Of a DNA stretch of 64,000 nt, positions 43,534-56,838 are shown piece by piece. The notes under the pieces are model-generated. The model was not told where the DNA came from. It worked only from the letters and a program-made list of their open reading frames with translations, and ran no database searches. Position numbers and translations under genes: made by a program. Every line of letters begins with the position of its first letter. The stretch's first letter is position 1. Source of the DNA: Ficedula albicollis (taxonomy: Eukaryota > Chordata > Aves > Passeriformes > Muscicapidae); assembly GCF_000247815.1 (NCBI RefSeq), contig NC_021677.1:5825501-5889500 (forward strand), written 5' to 3'.

Positions 43534-45869
43534 CCAAATCAGTAGTTTTGCTTAGGGGAAATTGCATTTAGTAAGAAATCAGAATTATTTCTGGGTCTGA
43601 TTTTGTCCTTACAGGAGATTTAAGAGAATGTATGATTAATGCCTCAATTAGGTTCACTTTCCCTGCTAGTACCTATCCAGAAAGAAGTTTTCACAGGCCA
43701 ACAGAAAAGGAAAATGTTTCTACAGATCCGAAGGTTCTTCTCACTACCAACATTAATGCCATGTTCACTATTAATTCAGAAGCATATGAGATGAGAGGAA
43801 ATGGAAAGTTAAGCATTCAGAATTCTGTCCCTAGTAGACAGAAATACATTTTTACTGAACTTCTACAGGAAACTAATTTTTGCAGATTAAATTAGTAATT
43901 CAGAATTACTATGGATTAAAAGTACTATTCTGTAAAGATTAATTGCTTAGCTCCATTGCTTAGTCTTTCTAGTAATTTGTTAACTGCTGCTAACATTCAC
44001 TAAACCTTAGAAAACTTTAACATATGAGTCAACAAACATCTTCACAGGGAAATTAGAAACCCACGATACCAAACTAAAAAGCAAAAATATTGCTACAGAT
44101 TCAAAGATTCTTTCCACTAACAACATTAATATCACATTCAAGATACGACAAACATTCTCTCTATGGAGTTTCATGAATGTTTGCCACTTTTGCACTGGGA
44201 GGTGGGTACTGCAGTGCTGTGGTACTCTTGGACAGTGGCATTAAGGTCACCAGAAGGAAATCTGGAATGACTGCAACTATTATGCTCATTAGAAGAGGAA
44301 CAGCTTCCATTCCAAGAAATACATACTGGCACTCAACTGGAAAAGCAGAAAGAAAATAATAATGCTTACCAAACTCACACTGGCAGGCTTCTTTCCAATG
44401 ACGCTATGCATTGCTAGCAGGTGTTGCAGGACACAGCAAAGAATTTATCTTAAATAAAATTTAACAACAACAATTTGGTGTATAGGTGCCCAAGCAACTC
44501 CAAGTATCAACTGAAAAATCAGATTCGTCTTTTTAATGACTAAAATTAAAAACTCTGAAAAACTTAATTTTCTCATAATATTCATCATTTATATGGAACA
44601 AAGAACTGCTGCATGTGTAGATGGGTGAAGAGGGGAAAGGGTTTTAATTTTCCAAAATTCCTAGCTGAGAAGTATTAACATGGTGTTACGAAAGCATGTA
44701 AACATCTCTAAAAGACTGGACTGAGCCACTCTGAAGAAAAATAAAATAGGGGTATGAGTCTAACTACAAATTTTGGTGTCACAAACCTAGATAAAGCCCT
44801 CATATTGCCTTCATAGCTGACATCACTAAATACATCATGCTGCATGTGCCATAACCAAATCATAAAGCAACAAGTTATATTGTCAAAAAACCATTCTTTT
44901 CCTCTAAGATTACATGCCATCATTAGCAGCTGTTCTGCTAGCTGTAAATGATGTGCTGTCTACTGTTCTAGCTACTGAGCAGAGTAGAAAGGTTCTGTAC
45001 AGTTCTGAATTAATCCTATAGTCTGCCCTGGTGCACAGAAGGCAAATCTTTTCAGACATGAAAATTGATTCAGGAAGTCCCTTGGGCTGATTTAGAGGCT
45101 GAGGTGCTCATATCTGTTTGGAGATGGTAGCCTTAGTGTCTCTTCATAATTAAGAATGACTCCTTCCAGATTGAACTGTGTGTCTTGCCAGAGAGTGCTG
45201 TTGGCAGGAGCAAAGGGCTGATCCAAAACCTAGTGGCTCTTAATAAAGTTAAAAAATAAAGCTAACTTAAATACCAGAAATCCAAGAAGAAAAAGCTCAT
45301 TTTCTCTGGGCACTTAAATAAATGGTTCTCCCATGCTACAACACTGAGTTGGAATGTCAAACTAAAGTGATTGTTACAGACCTTTAATTCTCAAACACAG
45401 CACTACTTAAGATAAAAGAAATAGAAAATTCAGAGTACACATAAAAGTAAAGCCAGCCCATTTTCTTACAGTTCTTAGAATCATGGTGTTTTGATTTCTT
45501 TTTCCACCTACCTTTCTATCAAATCACTTAGTGGTAACATACAATTTTCTACTTCTCATTTATTTGTGACACACCCAGTCATGGCTTCCTGTCATCAGTA
45601 AAAAATTCCACTGGCCAGTGGTACCCAACAGCAGTTGTACTTGATAGGGAAAATAAGTACCCGTCTTCTGCTAAAGAGTCTCATTCTAGCTTCAAGCCAT
45701 AAAAGAACATACCATTTCTACACTTTTTCCTCCAAATGTGTAACATTGCCTTTCATATCATGCAGTCATATGGTTGTCAAGCACAGAAGTCCTTTTCACT
45801 CTTTTGTCTTCTACTGTTCACAAAAAGCCAATAATCTTTGCAACATAAGATCTCACATTTGGCTGCATC
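43534..45869. other. Unique sequence, no recognised feature
   Basis: About 2.3 kb, AT-rich, with nothing recognised. Confidence 0.5.
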
Positions 45870-45874
45870 CTGAG

Positions 45875-46639
<765 letters not shown>

Positions 46640-46789
46640 CTGAGAGAGCTTTGTATACTCTCACCAGCATCGTAGATTCAGGATGTCAGCTCTCACTGAG
46701 CCATGAAGGCAGCTTAACAGCAAATTAGATTCTTCAAAATACTCTTTTCATATAACACACACCCTCCCCCCCAAAAAAAACCAATGGGC

Positions 46790-47147
46790 TGTGGACACTG
46801 CTGAAGGCCTAGGCACATTTCGGCTAGGCCTTTTTCAAAGGTTCTGAGTGTTTTTCTCAGGCCGTGAAACTTTCTCAGCTCCAGCCAGGATTTTTCCCAG
46901 GCTAGAGACTTTTTCTCTACTGTAAACACAAGAGAAAGAGTCATAACAGAGATAAACACCTGCTAGATCCATGGGAAAGCCGGGGAGAAGAGGTGTCTCT
47001 TTCTCTGTCCAATGAACTGTCTGTATTCTGTTTTTCACAAACTATCTCATTTGAAGCCATGCCTTCCTTCAATAAATGGCTCTTGAGTAAGGGAGTGCCT
47101 TGTTGCTGTTTTTTCCGCACCACTCCGTAACCCTTCATACGGAAACA
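46790..47147 (+). mobile_element. Solo LTR, family E copy 2 (ERVK-like), complete
   Basis: Starts TGTGGACACTG and ends ACGGAAACA, with a perfect 6-bp TSD ATGGGC (46784-46789 and 47148-47153). It has a CCAAT-type GTCCAATGAAC and a polyadenylation signal TTCAATAAATGG (about 47070), about 75 bp from the 3' end. At 358 bp it is compact and uninterrupted, and serves as the reference for copy 1. Confidence 0.92.
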
Positions 47148-47153
47148 ATGGGC

Positions 47154-50100
47154 TGCTTTTCCTCAACAATATATTTCTCTCTTAGGATGCAGTAAGTACT
47201 GTCCTCTTCCTTTCCACCTGTATAAAAGTTTTATATACAGTTCAGACACAATAAACAGCAAAAGTAAGGCAAAGAAGTCTCTTTTTCCATTTACCTAATT
47301 AAATTATCTTCTTTCTTTAGTGCTTATGGTAAAGAAAATCACTTCTGATTCTGAAACCAAAGAATACAACCAATTGCGCAATGCAAGGGATACTATGTAA
47401 GAAAAAGCCTCTATTCCCAAGAGACAATTTTTTAGCCCTTTTTATAAAACAATGAGGTTATAAATAAACTAGCAAGAAAAAACCATGAATTTAAATTATA
47501 TTTGAATAAATATTTTGCTGCTTCTTTGGCAAAAGGTCTCTCAAGAAAAAAAGAACATTCATAGATACAAAGCAGTAGCTTGTGCAGCAGCTCACATTGT
47601 GAGTTTCTTAGTTTTCAAGCCTCTCTGAAAGATTGCTTTCTCTTTGCCAGCAAAGCCTTTGATATGCTTATCATGCATTTAAAGCTATGGATGGATATAC
47701 AATCCTATCTAAACCGATTAGAAAAAATTAAATCAATCCACCAGCACCTACTATATTAAATCATGTACATTAGAAAACATTTCTGGAACACCAAACCCAC
47801 CCATTAACAATCTTAGTTGGGGGAAAAAAGACTGGGGTAGAATCCTAGACAAGTTCTTTTTCTCTCATTTCTGTGAGTGAGAGAATTCAACGACCAACCG
47901 TGAAATGGATCATGTTTTATTTATTCTGCAGAAATGGCGAATCACAGCGAAGTGTAGCTTTGGGATTAATCAATGGGCTTTTATCACCAGGGCATGGATT
48001 GGACTTTGGTTCCTCTCAGAGTGCCTACAAATCACTCTGATTAGATGCCTGTCTGAAATATACATCATTTGACTTTGCAAGCTTCAGGCATAATAACTGG
48101 AATACTGTATAAAGGGGGTGAGCTTCTACAGGGTGGGTCACCAAGGCTTGATATAAAGGGTGAAAATTAGTGTGTTTGAGAGAAGGCTAATGAATAACAG
48201 CCAGCAATGCTGTGAAAATCAAATCTAGGGGGGAAAAAGTTACAGAGCCTTGAAACCCTGAACTGTCCTAATTCCTGGATATAGGCCTGGCACTTTTACA
48301 GCTGAGTGCTGGCGGTAGTAGTGGAGGTCGCAAAAGTTGTATCTGCCATCTCTACTCAGCAGAAGAAAACGAACTACTACGGAGATAAATCAAAATTCAG
48401 CACAAACATTACCAGAAAATTGATATTGGTGAAGACAATTTGTAATTGATGTAGTGATACTAACTCACTTCTGTCTAGCAGACAGGAGCCCCTGACCTAA
48501 TGAATCTACCCTGGAGAAGTTCAAGCTTGCAGCTTCAGTCATATGTCAGTGACTTGGTTTTCTGGGAATGTGAGTAGAAGAGGACCTTAACATTTGGCAA
48601 TCCCAAAGATAATATGTGTATTTTCTGATCCCATTAAAATATGCCTAAATTTGGCCCAATTGAAACACTTGAAACATCTTGTTTCAGAGATGCCGAAGCT
48701 CTTATCAAGGAATTTAGGTTTTTCTACATTCCATTTACATTGTACATCGCCCTCTCCACCAATAATAACATGGTAGGTTCAAATCTCAGTTGCTCGATAT
48801 TCCAGTTCCCAAATCCAGAAGTTTCTCTACACTACCTGCAGAGTAGATGTCCCTTCTGTGGTGCTGTGCAGCTCTCCATTATGACTCTTCACACAGAGCA
48901 ATGATGTATTGCTGCTACTCTCAGCGAAAGCAGTACTAGTTGCAATCTGAGAGTAAATGCATCAACGCAAAATAACAAAGGTTGTAAATCTGGTCCTGAA
49001 GCTTTGGATTCAAACCCTACATAGTATGCCATGTCTTAAAATGGTTTATTGAAATAGTATGTACTTAATTATTTGAAACATGCTTCATTTGATTGCTACA
49101 CGATACACACATTTGAGGAGTCCATTTCTGGCATTTGGGTTTCTGAGTTGGCTGTATATGTTTTTCCTGCTTACACACACAGATCCTATACTGTCTATGA
49201 ATTAAAAATAAACACCTCAATCTGGGCTCAATCTGGATATGAGGTATATATTAATGTAAACCATTTTCATTTGGAAAAGTAAGTATTACAACAATATTAC
49301 TTATTACCTCCTGCATGAACATGATAGATGTGCTTTCTCTTCCCTTTGCATATTACTCATTTGACTCTGTTAGCCTCTTGTCAATACCCATATTAACTGC
49401 TGCTTCTGTTCACTGAGAAGAAAGGAAAAGTATTTTTCTTTGAAGATAATGTGAACACTGTTCAACGTGTTCACTGTTCAATTCAGCAAGTACTACAGCA
49501 GCTCAGTCATCCTACAGGCCATATTAGACTCAGCACCCTTGAATCTATAGCCAAAATAAGCCTTAGTATAGAATGTCTTCTGTAGTTAAGATAAGAAATA
49601 GCTTGCAAAGTATTAAGAGAAAATCCTTTACTCTGATCTGAGGTATATTATAATAGGATGTATTTAATATTCAATAGAGCGCTTTCAAAATACTTTCATT
49701 TTAAATACAATTAATGCATGGCAATCTCATATTTATCTCTATGGAGAGCATAAGAATATTTTCTCTATTGTACTACAAATGGAAAAGAATCCTTCTGTAT
49801 CCTGACATCATTTCTTTGGCGATTTTCAGTGCTTTAAATCAAAGCGCCAAAACAAGAGTTCATTATAGCAATCCAGAGAGAAGCATAATCTCCAAAGTCC
49901 TGATTCTCTGCAGCTTCTTATTCATGGATATGAGCTGGTTATTAGCACTAACAAATGGGGACTTCCTTTGGAAGAAAGACTATCTATACGTCCACACTGC
50001 TTATTTTTTTCATCTAAGAGGTATGCATAAAAATTTAGGGGAATTTATATCCAGATGCATACTGACTCATATATTCTCAAATTTTATATGTATGAAGTTT

Positions 50101-51701
50101 TCATTACAGGAAAAAAAAGAATGCAAGGTGAAAAAGGCCATGAAGTTGAAGAGTCAAAGGTTTTTATCACACTAATTTCTACTGTTTGTAGAAAGTAAGA
50201 TCTATAATAAGTGAAACTTATAAAAATTTAAGAAACTTCCCCAAATTGTTTTGTGGCAGATGCAGTAAAAGACTACAAGGGATAAGAATGGCATTTATTT
50301 GCTTTTTCCATGACATCATTCTCCTAATAAGCCCTTCATTCCTTCATCACACACCTCATTTTGCAACAGTAAATGATACCACTTTTATTCTGTGTATTTA
50401 GTGAGGCTAGAGCATTTGGAGGAAAGAATCATGTAATAAAACAGTGCATTATGGTGTTTGTGCACATGAATATCAATTTAAGATTGCAGAGAATACCGAC
50501 TGCAGTATTTTTTAACTTTCAGCTTCCTAAGTTTTACAATATTACTGTTGGTTTAATGTATGAAATCACAGTAAAAGTGCCTAGGCTATTAATATAAATT
50601 TCTTTATGCAGAACAATACTTAATCATGAGAGCTCTAGATACAGTTTTGTACAAGCTTCTGCTGCTTGAATTAATTATGCCATAGAGGTAGCAGCCATTA
50701 TTTCTCAGGAGACCAAGTAGTAAGTGTGTTTAGAAGACAGACCTTTAAAGTAGATTTCATAACCATGTACTAGTATGAGAAGATGATAAAATTAAGAACT
50801 GTCCAGCATTTTTTTAAATACCTCAGGTTTCAGGAGGAATATGTTCTAATTTATTGCTTCCTTCTGTACTTTTTAATTTTTCTTTTACACTTGGCATGAT
50901 GCATGATATGTGCAAGGGGAAATTGCAGGAGAAGTTCTGATCAATCAGTGTAATCCTGGGACAAAATTAAAAATGCTACATCTTCCTACAGAAAACAGAA
51001 TCACAGATTTTGCCAGCAGTACTACTTGTAAAGAATCAAAGATTCCGCTTAATTTACAAAAATTCAGAAATCCAAGGTAGGAAAACAGAGAGGCATATTT
51101 TGGTGTACCGAGACTTAGTTACTTTTGGATTTCATCAGAGATTACATAAAGTACCTTTGCTTTTCATCCAAGTGATTTAATTCCATTTCCGAAATAGCAC
51201 TACATCTTAGATCTTGGAAGAAAACCTAGACAGCAATAACAAAGAACCTTGCAGAAGAATTCCTTTGAGAGAGAGAGAACAGGAGAAAGAAAGCAAAAGG
51301 CAGCAAGGCTTGTCCATACTTCTGATACAACATATCAGAATTAATTAAAAATTTCTGCAGTTTATTCATTGATGTTCGGGATATATATATCAAAAGCATA
51401 GGCATTCTTATGTCTTGCAAAAAAATTACTTTTCAAGTATGTATCTATGCTGAATGAAGAATATGGATGTGCCATATTTTAACTCTGGTTCTCAGAAAAA
51501 CATTTTAGATAATCACAACTTAACTGAAATCAGAACAAACAGAACGTAATTCAAGTGCTTCTGTTCAAAGAAGCACAGAACTTCACATAATAAGACACAT
51601 GCGTCTTCTAATAAAACCATGTATTCCACACGGAAAACAATCTACCTCTACTTCCACTGATTTACCAAAATATGAGTATTGGTCTAATACCGATACTCAA
51701 C
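47154..51701. other. Unique sequence, no recognised feature
   Basis: About 4.5 kb, AT-rich. A 153-codon open frame at 49714-50175 is the longest here but has no domain, signal sequence or splice context that I recognise. Confidence 0.5.
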
Positions 51702-52228
51702 TGTGACGGACAAAAGACTCTAACAATTTAAAGTTAGAAAGTGTATGTTTAATCAGTGCTGGGCAGCAACGTGAGGTAATCCTCTAATACGCACTGCAAA
51801 ATCACAGGTGATCACAAAGTCTATTTATTAGCAAAGGATTTAAACAAATACATATTGATAATAACAGCCCCTCCCATCCCCCGCTTCCTATGGTAATTAG
51901 CTTGAATAGCTATTAAGCATGTGTGATTGACTTCTTAAATCAAGTCTGGGGTCATTTTTGTGGGGAGGGGTCTTAAAAGAAGGAAGTAAGGCGAGTCTTC
52001 CTCACCCTAAACTCTTGACCTTTTCTGTCAATGACAAGACAAATGATTTCTGGCGATAGTCCAGTTTTTCAAAGAATGGGTTTCTGGTTGCATTGTCTAT
52101 GTTCGACAAATGATTTCTGGCGATAGTCCAATTTTTCAAAGAATGGGTTTCTGGTTGCATTGTCTATGTTCCTTTGGATCTGCTCACTAGTTTTGTCTTT
52201 TCCCAGTGTAAGCACAGCTGAGCAAACA
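51702..52228 (-). mobile_element. Probable LTR (family J) with duplicated 67-bp unit
   Basis: On the minus strand it starts TGTTTGCTCAGCTGTGC (52228) and ends TTTTGTCCGTCACA (51702). AATAAATAG lies about 135 bp before the 3' end. Flanking five bases do not match, so the ends or the TSD are uncertain. The U3-like half contains two 67-bp direct repeats (52038-52171). Confidence 0.6.
52038..52171. repeat. 67-bp tandem duplication in the U3 of LTR J
   Basis: 52038-52104 and 52105-52171 differ at a single visible position (G versus A in AGTCCAG/AGTCCAA). Duplicated U3 units are the usual form of retroviral enhancer repeats. Confidence 0.88.
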
Positions 52229-52911
52229 TGAAATGATAGGCAATCAATTATTTAAGTTTCAGATAACTACTCCCTTCTAACTTCCAACTTTTAATTATTT
52301 TCAGCAAGGTAACTAAAATCCTAATTTTTTAATATCAGTGTTTCACCATATGCATAAAACAACTATCTTAACAGCTGGAGAATGCTGCCAGGCAGTGATG
52401 TGGGCCATCAAGAGCTTAGCCGTTGCATTCCTTTCCTGCCTCTGCCCTGCAAACTCTTGGACTCAGATACGCAAAGGAAAACAGGCAGATTGTACGACAA
52501 GCCATAGGGTGGTAAGTTATTTCTGATGTAGAAGTATGTCTTTAACAAATGGAAACTAGTAGTATGATACTCTATACAACTTTATTTTCCTTGCTAAATT
52601 ATGGAAGCACCCAAAGTAGGATTACAAAAAAATCTCAAGAATATGATACTAGACCTCAACCCAACTAATAGGGGGAAATCACCCATTCCACTCAAAGGTA
52701 CTGAGATACTCTGCCATACATTACTATGTTCCCTGAAACCTGTAGTCTGCAGATATGTGTATTTTAGATGGGGGCACAATCCCAAACTCACCAGGGGCAC
52801 TGTCTCTTGCAGGGACAAAATATAGCCCGCCTAAGCCCTACAAAGACAAAAGCTTCCTGCCTACTTAAAGTTATCTGGCTGCTCTGTGCAGGGGTTGTTC
52901 CTACTCCATAC
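52229..52911. other. Unique sequence, no assigned feature
   Basis: About 0.7 kb between LTR J and the exon-like pair. A splice-bounded open segment on + at 52375-52511 was noted but not accepted. Confidence 0.45.
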
Positions 52912-53049
52912 CACTTTGCTTCCATCACTCTCAGGAACTGGCTGAAGCAGGAAGAGCTGCCCTGCTTGGAGTGGCTGATCAGTACAAGCTGCTCCTGTCC
53001 TAGTAGCAGCGGCTCCCCCAGCTCCTCTAGGTACTTGCAGAGCCACCAC
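52912..53049 (-). CDS. Exon-like segment b (minus strand)
   Basis: Minus-strand acceptor CCCTGTCCCCTGGCAG/GTGGTGG (AG at 53050-53051) and a possible donor GTG/GTATGG at 52911. One frame over the 138 bp is open and looks coding (YLEELGEP, then LISHSKQG, then FSQFLRVMEAKW), rich in Leu/Glu/Gln with ordinary codon choice. Splicing segment a to b in simple register does not give that frame; it gives a different frame that runs to a TAG further on. Either an indel has broken the gene or the pairing is wrong. The product is not recognised. Confidence 0.3.
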
Positions 53050-53143
53050 CTGCCAGGGGACAGGGATAGAATGAAGCTTTTCAGGATAGAAGAAGGGTGG
53101 CCTGGTGTAGAGCCTCCCATGCCCCATTTGAAATGTTACTTAC

Positions 53144-53304
53144 AACCAAGTTCAGCTGGCCCTCAATCTCAGTCTCCTTCCAGATGGTGATTATTGCCCA
53201 CACATTGGTCTCGAGGCACAAGGCCGCATGATCCAGAAAGGCCTGTAGCGAGATGTTTGCAGTTGAAAAGACACAGAACCAATCGTTGCAGAAGGGGCAG
53301 ACAG
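53144..53304 (-). CDS. Exon-like segment a with CxxC...HxxxC zinc-finger-like pattern
   Basis: On the minus strand a pyrimidine tract ending TTCTCTCAG precedes 161 bp, followed by a perfect donor GTAAGT (53138-53143). One frame is open throughout (a split first codon, then 53 codons). It begins VCPFCNDWF and later has FLDHAALCLE, a CxxC...HxxxC arrangement. That arrangement resembles UBZ4-type ubiquitin-binding zinc fingers (RAD18, FAN1, SLX4, RAP80 families), followed by TIWKETEIEGQLNLV. The next exon-like segment lies 94 bp downstream, a short but possible avian intron. I cannot name the gene, and a retained exon of a pseudogene is equally likely. Confidence 0.4.
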
Positions 53305-56300
53305 CTGAGAGAATAGCATGAAACTGCTCTGTGGTCTAAGTAGTGCTGCCTGTACAATTAAGCAGCTTCCAACAAATCTGACCGCTGTTCAACTGACTGC
53401 AGAAAGCAGACAAATAGTATCCTTTCCAGGAATAACTGCTCTGTTCTGCTACAACAGTGCAGAAATTGGCTCTACCTTAGAGACTGTTCCACCACAGATA
53501 CCCGTACACCTTTATAAAGCACAGTAGAAGACTTCACAGTAGTTTTTACTCAAAATCTAACCCAACTGGAAACGTGCTTATTAATAGAATGACCCTCCAT
53601 GGATAGCTATAATGTGTGAAAAGAACTGATCATGGTCAGACACTGACCATGACTGGCATGGACAAGGCTAAGGAGTAAGTGAAGCATTGTCACTGTTGCT
53701 AATGTCTGTATCACAGGAAAGGCAGGGAGAGATGAAGGTTTAAACACAAAGGTTCATAAGTACTGTGATCACAAACCAGAGGACTTAATCCATCTCCCAC
53801 AAACAGAATTTTGTCTTCAACGTGTACCAGTTCCATTGTTCAGGTAGAATACCATTAGCATCGCGATATTGTTCAAGACATTTCTTATGAATCCATTCAA
53901 TTTCAAATTAAGTGCAGGGCCAAATACTTGAATTCAGCCTATAACTAAATAGATACAGCATTAAGAAAGAAACTAATCCAGATTAGGTTTTTTAAAGTTT
54001 GCATCATAGAAAAAGTATACAGCATTTTGCATTTAGTGTATCATCAGCTAAGTGCTAATCTCAAGTACTATGGATAGCTTGCAGTGCCTACTGCTTGTTC
54101 TGGATATAAAAACAAGTTACATTTTGTCTGTCATTGCCATTTTAGTCCACATTGCATCAAAACTGTTGCTCGTAATTTGGCAAAGAACCAGGAGAGAAGA
54201 GACAGATGATGGTGGCTGTGAAGGCTGACAGCAGGTGACAACTGAGAGAAAAGAATAGAACTATGTTATTCTACCAAGACATTAAATGCCACAAGACATG
54301 AAGGTCCACCTAAATTAAAAAACAAACCAAACCAACAAACAAACAAACAAACAAATAAATACCAACAAAACATGACAAAAAACCCCCAAAAACAACTCCA
54401 AAGCATTAAAACTTAATGAAAGAGAGAAAAAAGAAAAGTGTGATGAATCAAAAAGACACTAAGAATGGCTCAAAATAAATTCTAGCAGAACAAAGTGGTG
54501 TAATTTTATATTTTAATTCCTAAATTCTAAGTAATTCAAGTAATTTTGAGTACTGGTAAAGTGAGTACATTAATACTGTATGCACTCCATGCCTTTGATT
54601 ACCAGGACATTTTTATCGCCACACAAAATTTTAAACTATCATTTGCCTCTGTTTAAACAATTAAGACTGGATTCCCATACGTGTTCAAAGTTTGTTCAGA
54701 TCTGACTGTTACACAAGGGAAAAAATGAAACTTCCTAATATCTATACTTCCTATACTATCCTATTTATGCCCTTTCCTCAGAAAACAAGACAGAGAGCTG
54801 CTGCTAAGCCCTGTGTTCCAATGTCAGGTATGTCTGAAGTTGTCTGGTGTTCTATTTAAGGACTCCATCAGCTAACAGCCTCACACCACCTGCCATCAAT
54901 CACCATAAAAGTTTACAGAGCAAGGATGGCTTAGACATTTTAAAAGTGACTAGAATTCTTTCCAATCTTTAATAACTTTCCGACCCTTTATTTTTTTGCC
55001 ACAATTTATTTGAAGATTCTTGCTGTACTTTGCATCTAAAACAGGACAAGCATCTTTAATAAAGTTCACTTACTTTAGAAAGCCCCTGGTGGGGCCATAA
55101 ACTGAGTTGTGACCACTGACTACACACCTCCATATCCAATGCGTTATGTTCAGTATATGATGCAGTATGATTCAACAGAAACTTTTCCCACTGCAAGATG
55201 CAGTATCTGTTTCTATTGATTCAGATCCCAGTTTGTGCAGACCTCTTTTCAAAATACAATTTGTGCCTTAATGAATAAACCGGTTTGAATTAGGTGCATA
55301 ACTCAGCCTTTATAAATTTAACTATAGCACATAATAGGATTATTTACCACTTTTATAAAGTGACAAGTGTCTGCTATACAATATTTGGGGAATTATACAG
55401 TTTGAGTGCCTTTGGTTAAAAGCCAGCCTCCAGCCTCCATATTTTTATAAGACCAAAGCTAATATTTCTCTCTTTATCTGTCATTCAGAAAGATGATGTC
55501 AAATCTCAGCCAGAGTTTTTCTTTGCATTCAGACTTTCACAGCCTGATTATCACCTATCACAGATAAAACTGTTGGAAGCTGTTTGGAAAAATCCCCATG
55601 TAGCTTGCATTCCCTGTGCCTTCTTCAAAATGCCATGAAGGATGCCAAGGTAACACCCAACCCAGAAGGGAGCTCAGGCCAAGGCTACCCCAGAGCCTCC
55701 AATTCTTATGGCTGTGATGGAGACCCCATCAATAATTCATATACCATATCTTTGTACTTGTTTCTGCAATAATTCACTGCAAGTAAAAATCAAAGATGTG
55801 AAGCAGGGTAAGTGTGATCCTATATTTGCCTCTAAATTACTACTCTTTGCTCCCTCAGAGATTCTAGAAAAAAAGTACTCCCGTTGGAGGGACTAACAAA
55901 GCATGGGGAGGAGGGCAGGCGATGGAAGGAAATACCTTTTTATCTCCATACTCCATGCAGAAGAGGCTCATCGTTTTTCCTTGTACAAATCTTAGAAGAG
56001 GTGGTAGCCTTCCATGTCAGGTAAATTTTAGCCAAACAAATCACCCATAAGGGTGGGAATGATCCCTTAGACAGCTGAGACTAGATTCCCACAAGCATGG
56101 GCAAGAGTACTATAGATATCTTAGTCACAACGTCTGTTCCAGACAACACCATAAATCATGTATTTAACACACACAAAAACACCCCCATAGAAATTTAATG
56201 TGCAAAAGGAACAAAGTAGAAGAGACTAAGGTCCATGAAATGGCACTGGATTATTTAGATAACACTTTGAGTAAGTCTGAAAAAGTTCATGACTTACATT

Positions 56301-56589
56301 ACAGAGCACTGCAAAACACAAAACGAACAGCTAAAAAAAAACCCAAACAAAAAAAAATCCACAAAAATCTAACAATAAACAGTTTTACCACATTCAGAGC
56401 AGATTTCCTGCCAAGTCTAAATAAGACAATGACAGTCTAAAGAAACCTACACCAAATTAGGTAGTAATTCAGTGTCACAAGGGGCAGCCATATACCCTGA
56501 CTTCAGCTCCTCTCTAGCTGAAACCATCGTAGTTGACTCGGGAACAGAAGGTAAACAAGCCTTAAGACAGGCACCCACTGCAACAGCCC
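53305..56589. other. Unique sequence, no recognised feature
   Basis: About 3.3 kb, AT-rich, with a short CAAA repeat near 54333-54356. No further exons matching the 53-kb segments were recognised. Confidence 0.5.
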
Positions 56590-56838
56590 TGTGCCTCAAG
56601 CTGCACCAGGAAGAATGTTGGACATTAGGAAGAATTCCTTCACTGAAACGGTGGTCAGGCTTTGAAACGACCTGCCCAGGGGAGTGATGGAGACACCATG
56701 CCTGTAAGTGTTACGAAAGATGTGTGGATGTGGCACCTGGGGAGATGCAGTTTGTTGGTGAACACAGAGTGCCAGGTTAATGGTTGGACTTGATAATCTT
56801 AGAGATCTTTTCCAAACTTAAGAATTCTATTATTCAGA
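56590..56838 (+). mobile_element. CR1 LINE, 3' end
   Basis: Contains the conserved CR1 3' order: GTTGGACATTAGGAAGAATT, TTCACTGAAACGGTGGTCAG, CTGCCCAGGGGAGTGATGGA, GTTAATGGTTGGACTTGAT and a terminal GAATTCTATTATTC. It is 5'-truncated, as most CR1 copies are, and retains only the end of ORF2 and the 3' UTR. Confidence 0.92.

Noticed and set aside
49714..50175. 153-codon open frame on +
   Set aside because: Longest frame in a quiet region, but no domain, no splice context and AT-driven composition; could occur by chance.
52375..52511. Open segment on + between TTAACAG and GTAAGT
   Set aside because: Weak polypyrimidine tract, unrecognised peptide, and on the opposite strand to the better exon-like pair nearby.
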